Shown here: in pieces, positions 53,662 to 63,208 of the stretch
Layout of the letters: every line of letters starts with the position of its first letter
How positions within the stretch are numbered: the first letter of the stretch is position 1
From: Fibrobacterota bacterium
GTDB taxonomy: Bacteria; Fibrobacterota; Fibrobacteria; UBA11236
Assembly: GCA_028287505.1 (NCBI GenBank)
Contig: JAQBPN010000120.1
Span: 1-64,000 of the forward strand
Direction of reading: 5' to 3'
Length of the DNA: 64,000 nucleotides
Program-made: the position numbers and the translations under genes
Notes under the pieces: model-generated
Told to the model about the DNA's origin: nothing
What the model saw: only the letters and a program-made list of their open reading frames with translations
The model's database searches: none

Positions 53662-54093
53662 ATGTCCGTTCCGATGCCCGTGATCTTCGATTACATGAAC
53701 TATCGCGATTTCCTGCGGGACTATTATCTGTGGCGCAAAAAAGCCACGCCATCCTTCTCCTATATGCTGTTCGCGCGCACGGTGGGATTCGCATCCAAAA
53801 GCTTTCTGCCGCATGTCATCGAAGGCAAAAAGGACCTGGCCCAGGAGTCCGTTTTCCAGATTGGCCAAGGGCTTGAACTGGACCTGAAAGCGATGTCCTA
53901 TTTCGAAGATCTCGTGGCTTTCAACCAGAGCAAGGACCCGAAAAAGCGCTCGCATTTCATCCTGAGCTCCCAGATGAAGCTCTTCTCCAACTGGTATCAT
54001 TCGACCATCCGGGAACTCGCGACGGTTTATGACTTCAAGGAGGATTATTCCGCCTTGGCCAAAATGGTGCAGCCGCGCATTTCGACGGCTCAG
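53662..54093 (+). pseudogene. Truncated TIGR02147 family gene
   Basis: The first ~144 residues are clear TIGR02147: FDYMNYRDFLRDYYLWRK, SYMLFARTVGFASKSFLPHV, KLFSNWYHSTIREL, and LAKMVQPRISTAQ. At this point the intact relative at 15961 continues with KAALRLLESLQLISRDAEG and ~110 more residues. Here the similarity stops dead, and the frame runs into unrelated sequence until 54345. The C-terminal half is missing, so the regulator is likely non-functional, though the HTH-like half could still be made. Confidence 0.75.
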
Positions 54094-55432
54094 GTCATCA
54101 CATCGCCAATGCGGACGATGCCAGTCTGCAATTCGGTACCGGGACTTCGCGCCCAGGACTCCCTGATTGCCGTCGCGGACCAAAAAGACGTCCGGGACCT
54201 CGGGGGCGCCGGACAGCCGGTCCAGGTTCAAGATCCATACCGCTCCGGGGTTCGACCTCCGCTGGTCCTACCGCAATCCCGCCAACCAGGGAGTCATTTA
54301 TATGATGACCGTGGCGGGAGCCCAGATATGGGCCACCGGGATTGAATTCGGAATCGACAATCGCACCGATGAAAGCAAGGTCGGACCGGGGGCCGCGTAT
54401 GATATCTTCGCGCCTTCGCCCAACACCTACAACCTCTTCGACACCAACAAATGGAACGATGCCCGCATCGTGATCGTCGGCGATAGCGGGGAGCGTTGGG
54501 ACAGGGATGTATCACGGACGGCTACCTGGGCTGGCAGGCCGATCACGGCGGCGCGTGGTTGATCCGCAGCCTCCGCATCGGCATCGATCGCGCCGACGAA
54601 AACAACGACCATCAGAATGGCGCCGTCTTCTTTTTCACCGGCGGCTTCGGCACCGCCGCGCTCAACCGCATGGCGTGGAACACCAAGGAAAACAGCATCG
54701 TCGTGGCCTCATGGGGAACCATCGCCGGCAATTGGCCCAACGGGGGCTCGAAAAAGCCGCACTGGAAGATGACCATCGCGGACAATCCCAGCAGCTTCGA
54801 AATGAAAGGCATCTTTTCCCGAGCGGGCGGATTGCTGGTGCAATTCACCAAGCCGGTGGACAAGGCGACCGTGGCCGCGGGAGCGTTCACCGTCAACCAA
54901 TCGAACTACCATCGCACCGCCACATACGGCTGCTGCGTGGATGGCGCCGAGTCCCGGACGGTTTCCCAGGCTACCGCCACCAACGACGGAACGGCCGTGT
55001 TCATCAAGATCGACGGCATCAAGAACAACCATCCCGGTAGCGCCCTCAACGATTATGTCACCTACCTCAAACTCGGGGGTATCAAATCGGCCACTGGGCA
55101 ATCGCTCTTCTACAGCGAGGCCTGGTACACCTTGAACTACCAATCCCAGAAGGCATTCGACCCGGCCGCTACCGTCGCCGTGGCCCCTCGTCCGGGCGCG
55201 AAGCTCGCGAAGGCGATGGCGTATCGCGTCCAGGGAATGGATGTCAAGGTCAGCGTGGATCTGGAAGGCGAGTATGGCCTGGTGCTGGCGGATCTTTCCG
55301 GGCGCGAGATCGCGTCCCGATCCGGACGCGGAGCCTCCGAATTCGCCTTCCAGGCGCCCGGGGCCCGAGGCTTGTACCTTCTGCAGCTTGCGCCAAGGCG
55401 GAGTAAGCTACTCGCGCCCCATCGCCTTCTAA
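54094..55432 (+). pseudogene. Decayed gene for a secreted DUF1080/lectin-fold protein
   Basis: Pieces of one protein appear in successive frames. ANADDASLQFGTG is near 54110. Then, in another frame, come FDLRWSYRNPANQGVIYMM and IWATGIEFGIDN, followed by NKWNDARIVIVG, matching the DUF1080 (3-keto-disaccharide hydrolase-like) fold. After a shift at about 54490-54510 there is GGLLVQFTKPVDKATVAAG through EAWYTLN. A further shift at about 55390 reaches the end GVSYSRPIAF. The tail LVLADLSGREI...GLYLLQL is a Fibrobacter/T9SS-like sorting domain. The 5' end with the signal peptide is absent. At least three frameshifts plus truncation make this a pseudogene. Confidence 0.7.
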
Positions 55433-55696
55433 TGCGGTTATGCCGCCCTTGGGGGCGGCCCACCCGACCATTCAACCTCCGCTTTCTGGAAAAAGGGATC
55501 CCGCGTCCCTGTAAAAAAGTCAGTCAAAATTCCCGAAATCTGCCCCCAAGAGTGCCTTTTTTAACCATATTTGGCCACCAATTCTCAAATACCCCAACCA
55601 ACTGTAAGAGTACCCGACATTTTCTATTGGATGCCTACTACCCATAAAAGTGTTTATGACTATTGCCTCAATCGGGCAAACCAAGGGAGTTCCCAA
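55433..55696. other. Intergenic region before the sigma-factor gene
   Basis: It contains a hairpin GCCGCCC/GGGCGGC (55442-55459) just after the pseudogene. The following DNA becomes AT-rich (55560-55680) and probably holds the sigma-factor promoter. No gene seen. The open frame from 55571 to 55696 has no ribosome site and no family similarity. Confidence 0.4.
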
Positions 55697-56629
55697 GTGA
55701 ACAAATCGACCGAAATGTCCTCGTCCTCTTCGGCAACCGAAACGCTTCCGGTTACCCCCCGCCCCAAAGCAACCCGGGCCAAGAAACTGGAGTTCGTCAA
55801 GGACGATAGCGCGCTCACCTCCTACTTGAACGATATCAGGAAGGCGAAAAACCTGACCTTGGCGGAGGAACAAGCCCTGGCCTCCCGGATCCAAAGCGGC
55901 GACAGTTCCGCGATCAACAGCCTCGTCGAGGCCAACCTGAAATTCGTGGTCGCCGTCTGCCGCAACTACCAATACCAGGGAATGCCCATGGGTGACCTCA
56001 TCAATGAAGGCAACCTCGGCCTCATCCGCGCCGCGCGGCGTTTCGACGGCAGCATGAATTTCAAGTTCATCTCCTATGCGGTATGGTGGATCCGCCAAGG
56101 CATCCTCACCGCCCTGGCGGAGCAGTCCCGGGTCATGAACATTTCCGCCGGCAAGATCACCGTGATGCATCGCATCGGCAAAGCCAGCCAGAGGCTGGAA
56201 CAGACCCTTGGCCGTCAGCCCACCATGCAGGAAGTGGCCGTGCACATGGAAATGACGGAAAAGGAAGTGGCCGAGTGCCTGCAATTGGCCACCAAACCGA
56301 TTTCACTGAACCGGCCTGCCGGCAGCGAAGAAGACGGCAACCTGGTGGAAGACGGCATTCCGGATCTCAATGCCCCCGGCTCGGACGATGCGGCCATGAA
56401 GACCATCCTGGGCAAGAACATGGAAAGCCTGCTGGGCACCTTGGATGAGCGGGAAGAAAGCGTCATCCGTCTCTACTACGGCATCGGCTTACCCAACACC
56501 CTTACCTTGAACGAAATCTCCGATCGCTTCGACCTGACGCGGGAACGCATCCGCCAGATCAAGGAAAAGGCATTGCAGAAACTGCGCCACCCTTCGCGCG
56601 TCAAGCACCTGGCCCTTTTCCGCGGCTGA
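55697..56629 (+). CDS. RpoD-like sigma-70 factor, short form
   Basis: I start at the GTG at 55697, which has AAGGGAG at 6 nt. The 310-aa protein lacks region 1.1. Region 1.2 is LTSYLNDIRKAKNLTLAEEQ. Region 2 is LVEANLKFVVAVCRNYQYQG through FKFISYAVWWIRQGILTAL. Region 3 follows, and region 4.2 is LNEISDRFDLTRERIRQIKE. The lack of region 1.1 and the length recall the primary sigma of Bacteroidota. However, the junction after region 2.4 (SRVMNISAGKI) departs from the usual VRLP form, so a group 2 role is possible. Followed by a strong terminator. Confidence 0.85.
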   Translation: MNKSTEMSSSSSATETLPVTPRPKATRAKKLEFVKDDSALTSYLNDIRKAKNLTLAEEQALASRIQSGDSSAINSLVEANLKFVVAVCRNYQYQGMPMGDLINEGNLGLIRAARRFDGSMNFKFISYAVWWIRQGILTALAEQSRVMNISAGKITVMHRIGKASQRLEQTLGRQPTMQEVAVHMEMTEKEVAECLQLATKPISLNRPAGSEEDGNLVEDGIPDLNAPGSDDAAMKTILGKNMESLLGTLDEREESVIRLYYGIGLPNTLTLNEISDRFDLTRERIRQIKEKALQKLRHPSRVKHLALFRG

Positions 56630-56682
56630 AATCCGGGGGGAGTTCTATCTCCTCCACGGCCACTCTGTAACCCATCACATGG

Positions 56683-56723
56683 TAGACCTTGGGAACCAAA
56701 CGTCCCAAGGTCTATCTGTTTTT
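56683..56723 (+). terminator. Rho-independent terminator of the sigma-factor gene
   Basis: A perfect 12-bp stem (TAGACCTTGGGA at 56683-56694, TCCCAAGGTCTA at 56703-56714) with an 8-nt loop is followed by TCTGTTTTT. Confidence 0.9.
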
Positions 56724-56755
56724 ACTTCACGGTTGATTGTGTCCTGGGCCATTCT

Positions 56756-57274
56756 TCACTGAGCCTGCACGGGCGATTCGGCGGGTCGGCTCCGGATCAT
56801 GATCGCCACCAGTTCCCGGGTCCTGGTCAACAGCGCCAATGCCAACAACAGGTGGAAAACCGCCTGCACGCAAAAACCGGCCGCTTCGGTTTTTCCCGGC
56901 GTGTAAAAACCCGCCATGACGTTGAACGTGGTGACCGTGTAGTACAGGAATTGGCCGAAGATGTGGATGCCGAACAGCTTGATCCCGATGCCCAGCAGCT
57001 TCGCGTATTCCGGGTCGTTGCCTAATTGATCGTCTCCTCCGACAAAGCCGTCTTTCAGGATCAGGTTCAATATTCCGGCCGGATAGAACGTCAGATAAAT
57101 GCCGGTGAACAGATCCAAAAGCCCGTGGAGAACCACCCCTTCCAGGGAATGTTGGCGCAGTTCGCCATACCCAACAAGCAAATTGATGATGCTCATGGCC
57201 TGGGAGAAGAAAAAGTAGATGAGGATCAACCCCTGGATCCTCATTCCAATGGCCAGCCACTTTACATAGGGCAT
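56756..57274 (-). CDS. Hypothetical membrane protein (172 aa)
   Basis: The start at 57274 has GGGAGG upstream. Four hydrophobic helices are visible: IQGLILIYFFFSQAMSIINL, VVLHGLLDLFTGIYL, LFGIHIFGQFLYYTVTTF and AVFHLLLALALL. An acidic cytosolic or periplasmic loop (GGDDQLGNDPEYAK) lies between the second and third. Family unknown. Convergent with the sigma-factor gene, whose terminator lies 33 bp away. Confidence 0.6.
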   Translation of the reverse strand: MPYVKWLAIGMRIQGLILIYFFFSQAMSIINLLVGYGELRQHSLEGVVLHGLLDLFTGIYLTFYPAGILNLILKDGFVGGDDQLGNDPEYAKLLGIGIKLFGIHIFGQFLYYTVTTFNVMAGFYTPGKTEAAGFCVQAVFHLLLALALLTRTRELVAIMIRSRPAESPVQAQ

Positions 57275-57376
57275 TGCAACCTCCCGGTACCGGATTGATT
57301 CGATGGAACAGCCTTGGCGCGAGCCTAAAGGATAGCATCCCGGCCAATTTTTCCCAAACACTGATGGAAAGAGGGG

Positions 57377-58330
57377 TCAATCCAGACCGATGAATTCCGA
57401 TCCTTCGGCCACATCGTCGATATACACCGTGGAGGGTTGGCTGGGATCCGCGCAATCGTTCCGAAGAGCGCTATTGGAATACCACCCTCCCAAGAGGATT
57501 TTATTCAACTTGGTTGCGGCGCCGGCCTTACCCCTGATGTCAAGGCCGCCTTTCGAACCCTGAAGCCGTCCGTCTATCCAGAGAGTGACGGATCCATCCG
57601 CGGATCCGGGAGTATTCAAAACAACCTGGTATTCCACCGCATACCAGCGGCCGCGCTCGAAATGGGCCGGGACGATCAGGTGGCCCCAATCGTGACCCTC
57701 GGGCTTTCCATTGTAGAACAGCCCCAGGTCCTGCATTTCCGTGAGCCCGCATTGATCCACGTCCCCGGAACTGCGCACGGTCATGATGATGTCGATGTCG
57801 TTCGTCTGGGTCGCATGATTGTAGGATCGGATGCGGCCCACCTTGATGCCTTGGCCGAAATCGAAACCCTCCGCGAAATTGTAGTAGGCGCGCACGTTCA
57901 CGACGTCCGCGGCCATGGAAAGGGTGGCCCCGCCCCGGCTTTCATTCTTATCGTACGTCACTTCCAAGGCCTTGCGGCCGGAGCGGCTGGTCTTGCCCAC
58001 GGCAAGCTGCGCGCCAACGGGTCCGATGCTTCCCCAATGACCGCAGGGGGTGTGGGCATATCCGGAAGCCAAGCGGTCGTCCCAACACGCGGAAGACTCG
58101 TCCTCCAGATCACTGCGGAAGACGGGGGCGCCAGGTTCCTTGGTCAACGGAATGCCTTCGTCGGGGTCCAAGCCGGATTCGGTCGCCAGGCCGGCCAATC
58201 TCACCACGCCATGCTCGCCCTCCCCATTGCCATTGAGGTCGCACGCGGTCAGATGGATTGATCCGGCTGCGCCAAGGAGAGTCAGAAACAAGAGTCGGAA
58301 GGATAGCGGGGATTTTCCGTTGAAATACAT
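57377..58330 (-). CDS. Lipoprotein with lectin/polysaccharide-lyase-like jelly roll
   Basis: Using the ATG at 58330, a signal with lipobox HLTAC is followed by ~270 residues of beta-sandwich. GRKALEVTYDKNESRGGATL, NVRAYYNFAEGFDF, FERGRWYAVEYQVVLNTPG and the concluding LLGGWYSNSA resemble PL14/heparinase-I-type concanavalin-A-like folds, which bind or cleave acidic polysaccharides. Catalytic residues cannot be fixed from sequence alone. A TTG at 58375 is an alternative start but lacks a ribosome site. Confidence 0.6.
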   Translation of the reverse strand: MYFNGKSPLSFRLLFLTLLGAAGSIHLTACDLNGNGEGEHGVVRLAGLATESGLDPDEGIPLTKEPGAPVFRSDLEDESSACWDDRLASGYAHTPCGHWGSIGPVGAQLAVGKTSRSGRKALEVTYDKNESRGGATLSMAADVVNVRAYYNFAEGFDFGQGIKVGRIRSYNHATQTNDIDIIMTVRSSGDVDQCGLTEMQDLGLFYNGKPEGHDWGHLIVPAHFERGRWYAVEYQVVLNTPGSADGSVTLWIDGRLQGSKGGLDIRGKAGAATKLNKILLGGWYSNSALRNDCADPSQPSTVYIDDVAEGSEFIGLD

Positions 58331-58433
58331 GCCAGAAAATAATTCGCGGAACAAGGGGGTGGTTGGGATTTCCAATATGATTTTCCGCTTCGGAAAACCC
58401 CGGCGGAAAAACCGGAAACTATTCCGACATGCG

Positions 58434-60587
58434 CTAGGTAGGCGTTGAGCCCGAGAGCGCGCGCTTCATCTTGAGCAAGGATTGGATTTTCTTCAGGAAT
58501 GCGCCCGGGTAGAAGGGCTTGGCGAGAAAGAAGGATTCACCGAAATCGGAAACCGGGAACTCGTAGGTTTCCGCCGCATAGCCCGATATGAACAGGATGT
58601 TGACGTCGGGATATTGCTTCTTCAGATTGACCGCCAGCTCGATCCCGCCCATCTTATCCATCAAAACGTCGGTGACGATAAGATCCAGATGGGGAGGGTA
58701 GGAAGCCACCTTTTCCAAGGCATCCACTCCATTGCAGGCCTCGATCACCCTGTAGCCTGTCTGGGTCAGGATTTGGACGATCAACTTCCGGACCACGGTT
58801 TCATCTTCCACCACCAGGATTGTCTCTCCGGAGCCGAGGTTGGGCGCGGACTTCTGGATCGGCTTATGCTCGTGGACCGCGCCTTCCGCCATGGGCAGAA
58901 GGATCTTGAACATCGACCCCTTGTCGACCTTGCTGAAAACCTGGATGTACCCGTTCATCTGGCGGACGATTCCGAATGCCGTGGAAAGGCCGAGGCCGGA
59001 GCCTTTGCCGAAATCCTTGGTGGTGAAGAATGGCTCGAACAGCCTGTCGAGGGTTTCCGCGCTCATCCCGTGCCCGGTGTCCGTCACTTCGATGACGGCG
59101 TATCTCCCCGGAGGCGGCCCTTCCCCGCCCTCTTTCAGCAATTCGCCCACGGTCCCGGATGCGTCCTGTTTCGCCAGGTCCACTTCCAGGGTACGTATGC
59201 CCAAGGTTCCGCCCTCCTGCATGGAATCCCTGGCGTTGAGCGCGATATTGATGAGTACTTGCTGGATCTTGGCCTCGTCCATGTCCGCCTTGAGAGCCTT
59301 CTCCGACAAATCGATTTCTATCCGGATGTTTTCCCCGATAAGCCGATCCAGGAGCTTGCGGCATTCTTCAACCACGTCGTTGATAGGCCGTGTCTTCAAA
59401 GCTATGACCTGCTTCCGGCTGTAGGCCAGAAGCTGGCTGGTGAGGACCACGGCGCGATCGCCGGCCTTTTTCACCTCGGTCAGATTCGACAGGATGACCG
59501 GCTCCTGGGTCATGGCCAGGGTAAGGTCCGTGAACCCCAGAATGGCATGGAGGAGATTGTTGAAGTCGTGGGCAATGCCTCCGGCCAGTCTACCGATGGC
59601 CTCCATTTTCTGGGATTGCCTCTGTTTCTGCACGCTTTGGACCAGGGCCTTCTCGGCCTGGATCTGGACCCGGATATCGCTGATTACAAGCAGGCTTCCA
59701 TCGCCTGTAGCCAAGATGGAATGGAAGCAATGGGTGGGAATGCGGGTGCCGTCGGCTTGGACAAGCAATGCGCGGAAGGACTGCTTTCCGGAAACCAGGG
59801 GGCGGCCCACGGTGAAATCCGGAATGGGAAGGGCGACGTCCGGATCCGGCTCGAACTGGATCCGATCGAAGAACAGCTTTCCGATGAGGGCGCCTTCGGG
59901 AAGGCCGAAAAGCCGCGCCGAGGCCCGGTTCTGGAGAATGACGCGGTCCTGTTGATCCATCAGGATCAATCCCTCGCTCACGTTGTCGGTGATCGATTTC
60001 GTCAGTTGCAATTGATAATGGAGCTGCCCGTTGCGGACGGTGGATTGGATTTCCGCGCGCTTTCGATCGGTAATATCGGTCAGGCTGATCAGCCCTCCCG
60101 TGCACGCCATCTTGGCATCCAGAATCGGCTTGGCATCGATTTGGAAGTAACGGATTTCCCCGTCCTGACGCTGATGGGACATGTCGATGCCCGTCATGGG
60201 AACGCCGCCGGCCAGCCAATCGGCCGGAAACTCCCTGCTGCTCCCGGATCTGACCCCGATCGGCCGCAGAAAAACCTCGGAATGGAAAGGCGCGTTTTCC
60301 GGTAGGTGTCCGAAAAGCCTTTTTCCCGAATCGTTTACCTGGAGAATGCGATTGGCCGAATCCACGATGAAGGTGGGATTGTCCACCAGATTGAAGAGGG
60401 AATCGGCGATGCTGCCCGGCTTCATGATATTGCGGAGATCTTCTCCATGCAGGCCTGACGCCGCTTGTGCATCCGCATTGTGGTGAACGATAGCCGACGG
60501 AATGGAGTCATCTTCCGCGGCCCTGGTGAGCGCCAAGGCCAACGCCTTATCCGATTCCGGGGTCAGGTTTTCCACGATGCCTGCCAT
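58434..60587 (-). CDS. PAS-PAS hybrid histidine kinase with receiver, output partner of KaiBC
   Basis: 717 aa, soluble (no membrane helix). Two PAS domains (~62-180 and ~195-310) precede a DHp/CA core. H340 in GGIAHDFNNLLHAILG is the phosphoacceptor. N451 lies in NIALNARDSM, and DTGHGM (503-508) and GLGLS (531-535) bind ATP. A C-terminal receiver (~588-710) has E594/D595, the phospho-accepting D640, S668 and K690. It begins 6 nt after kaiB, so it is part of the kai operon. In cyanobacteria the SasA kinase reads the KaiC state, and in some other bacteria a histidine kinase sits next to kaiBC. No DNA-binding output is fused, so an outside partner is needed. Confidence 0.88.
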   Translation of the reverse strand: MAGIVENLTPESDKALALALTRAAEDDSIPSAIVHHNADAQAASGLHGEDLRNIMKPGSIADSLFNLVDNPTFIVDSANRILQVNDSGKRLFGHLPENAPFHSEVFLRPIGVRSGSSREFPADWLAGGVPMTGIDMSHQRQDGEIRYFQIDAKPILDAKMACTGGLISLTDITDRKRAEIQSTVRNGQLHYQLQLTKSITDNVSEGLILMDQQDRVILQNRASARLFGLPEGALIGKLFFDRIQFEPDPDVALPIPDFTVGRPLVSGKQSFRALLVQADGTRIPTHCFHSILATGDGSLLVISDIRVQIQAEKALVQSVQKQRQSQKMEAIGRLAGGIAHDFNNLLHAILGFTDLTLAMTQEPVILSNLTEVKKAGDRAVVLTSQLLAYSRKQVIALKTRPINDVVEECRKLLDRLIGENIRIEIDLSEKALKADMDEAKIQQVLINIALNARDSMQEGGTLGIRTLEVDLAKQDASGTVGELLKEGGEGPPPGRYAVIEVTDTGHGMSAETLDRLFEPFFTTKDFGKGSGLGLSTAFGIVRQMNGYIQVFSKVDKGSMFKILLPMAEGAVHEHKPIQKSAPNLGSGETILVVEDETVVRKLIVQILTQTGYRVIEACNGVDALEKVASYPPHLDLIVTDVLMDKMGGIELAVNLKKQYPDVNILFISGYAAETYEFPVSDFGESFFLAKPFYPGAFLKKIQSLLKMKRALSGSTPT

Positions 60588-60593
60588 CCTCGG

Positions 60594-60926
60594 TTACTTC
60601 ACCCGCGTGATGTTCAAGCCCATGAGGACCTGGTCTTCATCGGAAAGATCGCCGATGATCCGGCTGATGGGAGTGGGCAGGCTCCGGACCAGGGTCGGAA
60701 TCGCCAGGATCTGGTTCGTGCGCGCAAGCGCCGGTTCCTCAATCAGGTCGATGACTTCGATTTCATAGCGTCCCTTGAGATGCTCCTCGCAGATTCTCCT
60801 GAGATTGGTGATTGCCGTCAGGGATTTCGGCGTCTGGCCGGCGACGTACAACTTGAGCAGGAAGGTTTCGGTTTCCTCCTCCAGAACCGGGCCCGGCGGC
60901 TTTGGTTCATACTTGTCAATTGTCAT
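60594..60926 (-). CDS. kaiB: Circadian-clock-type protein KaiB
   Basis: The start at 60926 has GGGGAG upstream; the long frame before it lies antisense-like within kaiC. 110 aa with the full KaiB signature: [45 protein letters not shown], and [17 protein letters not shown]. The Gly-Asp of IIGDLS matches the residues that control KaiB fold switching in cyanobacteria. KaiB binds the KaiC CI ring and drives the timer through its cycle. It sits between kaiC and the hybrid kinase. Confidence 0.92.
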   Translation of the reverse strand: MTIDKYEPKPPGPVLEEETETFLLKLYVAGQTPKSLTAITNLRRICEEHLKGRYEIEVIDLIEEPALARTNQILAIPTLVRSLPTPISRIIGDLSDEDQVLMGLNITRVK

Positions 60927-60966
60927 AATAGCTCCCCCCCCGATGCGGTAAGGTTCCAGGGCGTTT

Positions 60967-62706
60967 TCAATCTGATTTCCTCGACATGCCCATTTCCTCG
61001 CGGTCCACGGCCGTGCGGGATTGGACCTTCCGCTTTTCTTCCATACGTTGCAACATTTCCACTTCCTCGGCCTGGAAAGTGGCCTGCATCGCCAGCCATT
61101 GGGCTTCCAAGGCCTGCTTCTTACGATCCATCTTCTGCTGCATGCTATCAATTTCCTGCTGCAGGGTCAGGGCGAAAGCCTTATCCTCGGCTTCCATGGT
61201 GAGGCGGCTGGACCCGGTGAGCACCCCGGAAGGGCCTACATAGACATCCTTGAGATCGATGCCGGTGGAAGAAAGCAGGAACTCGCGGATCTGGTTGGAA
61301 TGGGCCATGCCGCGCGACTTGATGATATACATGCCGCGGTTCCGCTCCCCGTTGTGCTCGATATCCCGCAACAGGAGCCAGGTATCGATAAGGGAGGAAA
61401 CGCCTCCCTTGGTCAGTTCCACGCTACCGCCATCGCCTCCAGCGGTCAAGCTGGTGAATAGCGCCGTAATGCCTTCGCTTTTCAGATAGTCGAGCAGGCG
61501 CACCAGCATGGAGTTGACCTCGCTGTTGGTGCCCATGGCATCCAGGTTGGTCACCGGATCGATGATCACCACGTTCGGCGAGAACTCGCGTATCAGCTTA
61601 TGGATCTTGGCCAGATGCATTTCCAGTCCGTATACGGAGGGCCGCGATGCATGGAACCGGAGCAGACCGGAGTCGATCCAGGGATGCAAGTCCAATCCGA
61701 TGGACTCCATGTTCCGGAGGATTTGCGACGGGGACTCTTCGAAAGCGAGGTAAATGCAACGCTCTCCCCGGGCGCAGACGGCGTTGGCGAAGAAGTTGGC
61801 GATGCTGGTCTTGCCGCTTCCCGCGGTGCCGGAAACGAGGATGGTGCTCCCACGGAAATATCCCTTGCCTCCCAGCATGGCGTCCAGCCTGGGAATGCCC
61901 GTGGATATCCGCTCAGTCAGGGCTTTATGGTCCAGGCTCATGGAGGATACCGGAAGTACGGAAATCCCCCCTTCGTCGATCAGGAAAGGATATTCGTTGG
62001 TGCCATGCACGGATCCCCGGTACTTGGCGATGCGCAGACGCCGCGTGGAAATCTGGTCCACAATGCGATGATCGAGCATCAGAACGCAGTCGGAAACGTA
62101 TTCCTCCATCCCCTGGCGGGTCAAGGTGCCTTCGCCCTTTTCCGCGGTGATGATGGCCGTCAGGTCTCTATCCTTCAGCCAGCGGAACAGCCTGCGGACC
62201 TCCTCGCGCAAAAGCGCGGTATTGTCGAATCCCCCGAACAGGACTTCCAAGGTATCGATGGAAATCCTCTTGGCGCCCACGGAATCCACCGCGAATTGCA
62301 AGCGGAGGAAAAGGCCTTCCAGATCATAGGCGCCCGCGATGGCGATTGCGCCCTTGTCGACATGGATGTATTCCACGACCAGCTTGCCATCGTCTTCCAG
62401 CTGCCTGAGATTGAATCCCAGGGAGGCGACGTTCTTGGCCAGGTCTTCCGGCGTTTCCTCGAAGGCGACGAAGACTCCGGGTTCGCCGAACTCCAGGATT
62501 CCCCGGATGAGGAATTCCATGGCCAGCATAGTCTTGCCGCAACCCGCGCCGCCGCAGACCAAGGTGGGCCGGCCGCGGGGAAGGCCGCCCAGAGTGATTT
62601 CATCCAGACCCTGGATTCCCGTCGGCGCCTTGAGCAGTTTTGCTTCAGGAGGAATTTTGGTCTGTGTCGGATCGGGGGGGCTCATGGTTTGTGTCGAAGG
62701 GGACAT
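60967..62706 (-). CDS. kaiC: Circadian-clock-type ATPase/kinase KaiC with C-terminal coiled coil
   Basis: I use the ATG at 62706, which has AGAAGGA 7 nt upstream. The 579-aa protein has the duplicated RecA-like CI and CII domains. Walker A motifs are GGAGCGKT (52-59) and GTAGSGKT (293-300), and the paired catalytic Glu residues are at 83-84 and 323-324. In CII, VS437S438LIDT aligns with the S431/T432 phosphosites of Synechococcus KaiC, so both positions keep a hydroxyl. After CII, residues ~505-562 form a charged helix predicted as coiled coil ([20 protein letters not shown]) in place of the short A-loop tail that binds KaiA. Rhodobacter sphaeroides KaiC, which runs a KaiA-free hourglass, has such an extension. 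First gene of the operon. Confidence 0.93.
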   Translation of the reverse strand: MSPSTQTMSPPDPTQTKIPPEAKLLKAPTGIQGLDEITLGGLPRGRPTLVCGGAGCGKTMLAMEFLIRGILEFGEPGVFVAFEETPEDLAKNVASLGFNLRQLEDDGKLVVEYIHVDKGAIAIAGAYDLEGLFLRLQFAVDSVGAKRISIDTLEVLFGGFDNTALLREEVRRLFRWLKDRDLTAIITAEKGEGTLTRQGMEEYVSDCVLMLDHRIVDQISTRRLRIAKYRGSVHGTNEYPFLIDEGGISVLPVSSMSLDHKALTERISTGIPRLDAMLGGKGYFRGSTILVSGTAGSGKTSIANFFANAVCARGERCIYLAFEESPSQILRNMESIGLDLHPWIDSGLLRFHASRPSVYGLEMHLAKIHKLIREFSPNVVIIDPVTNLDAMGTNSEVNSMLVRLLDYLKSEGITALFTSLTAGGDGGSVELTKGGVSSLIDTWLLLRDIEHNGERNRGMYIIKSRGMAHSNQIREFLLSSTGIDLKDVYVGPSGVLTGSSRLTMEAEDKAFALTLQQEIDSMQQKMDRKKQALEAQWLAMQATFQAEEVEMLQRMEEKRKVQSRTAVDREEMGMSRKSD

Positions 62707-63208
62707 GTGAAAGTCCTTCTGGGTTGACTCGGTTTCAATTTCCATCCGGATCAACCGCGACACCGAACGAATAGACAATCAAAGATGCGATTCCGCTACC
62801 ACTGAAGATATACGTCCGTATATCATTAATAACATACGAAATCTTCGCAAAAGCCGATGTTTGCGATAATAAAGAAAGGACGGAAAGTTGGGTAACATGT
62901 ATGTGACCCCCCGGCACTCGCTCGCTGTTCGGGAGATTTGACCTTTTCCCTGCCGGAGGACTGGCGCCGGGGTTGGACTATGATCGAAAGCTTGTGTCCC
63001 TAAGAACGGTTTAATGGGATCCGTTAGAAAGACTTATTTCGACTATTTCGACCCGGCTCAGATTGCCGCTCAGGCGGGAATGGGAAGCGTGGAATTCAAT
63101 CCGATTTCGCCATTAGTTGGGTTCATTACTAGGGTTGAGAAGGACCCTGGGCGGGAGCCTAGGGGATGGAAATCGGCGGATTTGGACCCAAAGGGAGCCC
63201 GGAAGCGA
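62707..63208. other. 502-bp region upstream of kaiC
   Basis: I see no convincing gene. The kaiC-proximal part (62780-62880) is unusually AT-rich and contains the inverted repeat at 62807. A weak promoter-like pair on the minus strand, TTGCGA near 62845-62850 and AATGAT near 62822-62827, could serve kaiC. The rest (62930-63208) is GC-rich and has no clear motif. Confidence 0.4.
62807..62824. promoter_or_regulatory. Inverted repeat in the kaiC upstream region (candidate operator)
   Basis: GATATACG and CGTATATC, perfect 8-bp arms, are separated by two bases. It lies 101 bp upstream of the kaiC start in the AT-rich segment. Symmetric sites of this size are typical for dimeric regulators. No regulator gene is adjacent; the histidine-kinase output or a TIGR02147-type factor could be the binder, which is a guess. 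Confidence 0.4.

Noticed and set aside
62735-62917. 60-aa minus-strand ORF upstream of kaiC with a hydrophobic stretch
   Set aside because: No ribosome site, spans the AT-rich regulatory region and the inverted repeat; more likely chance.
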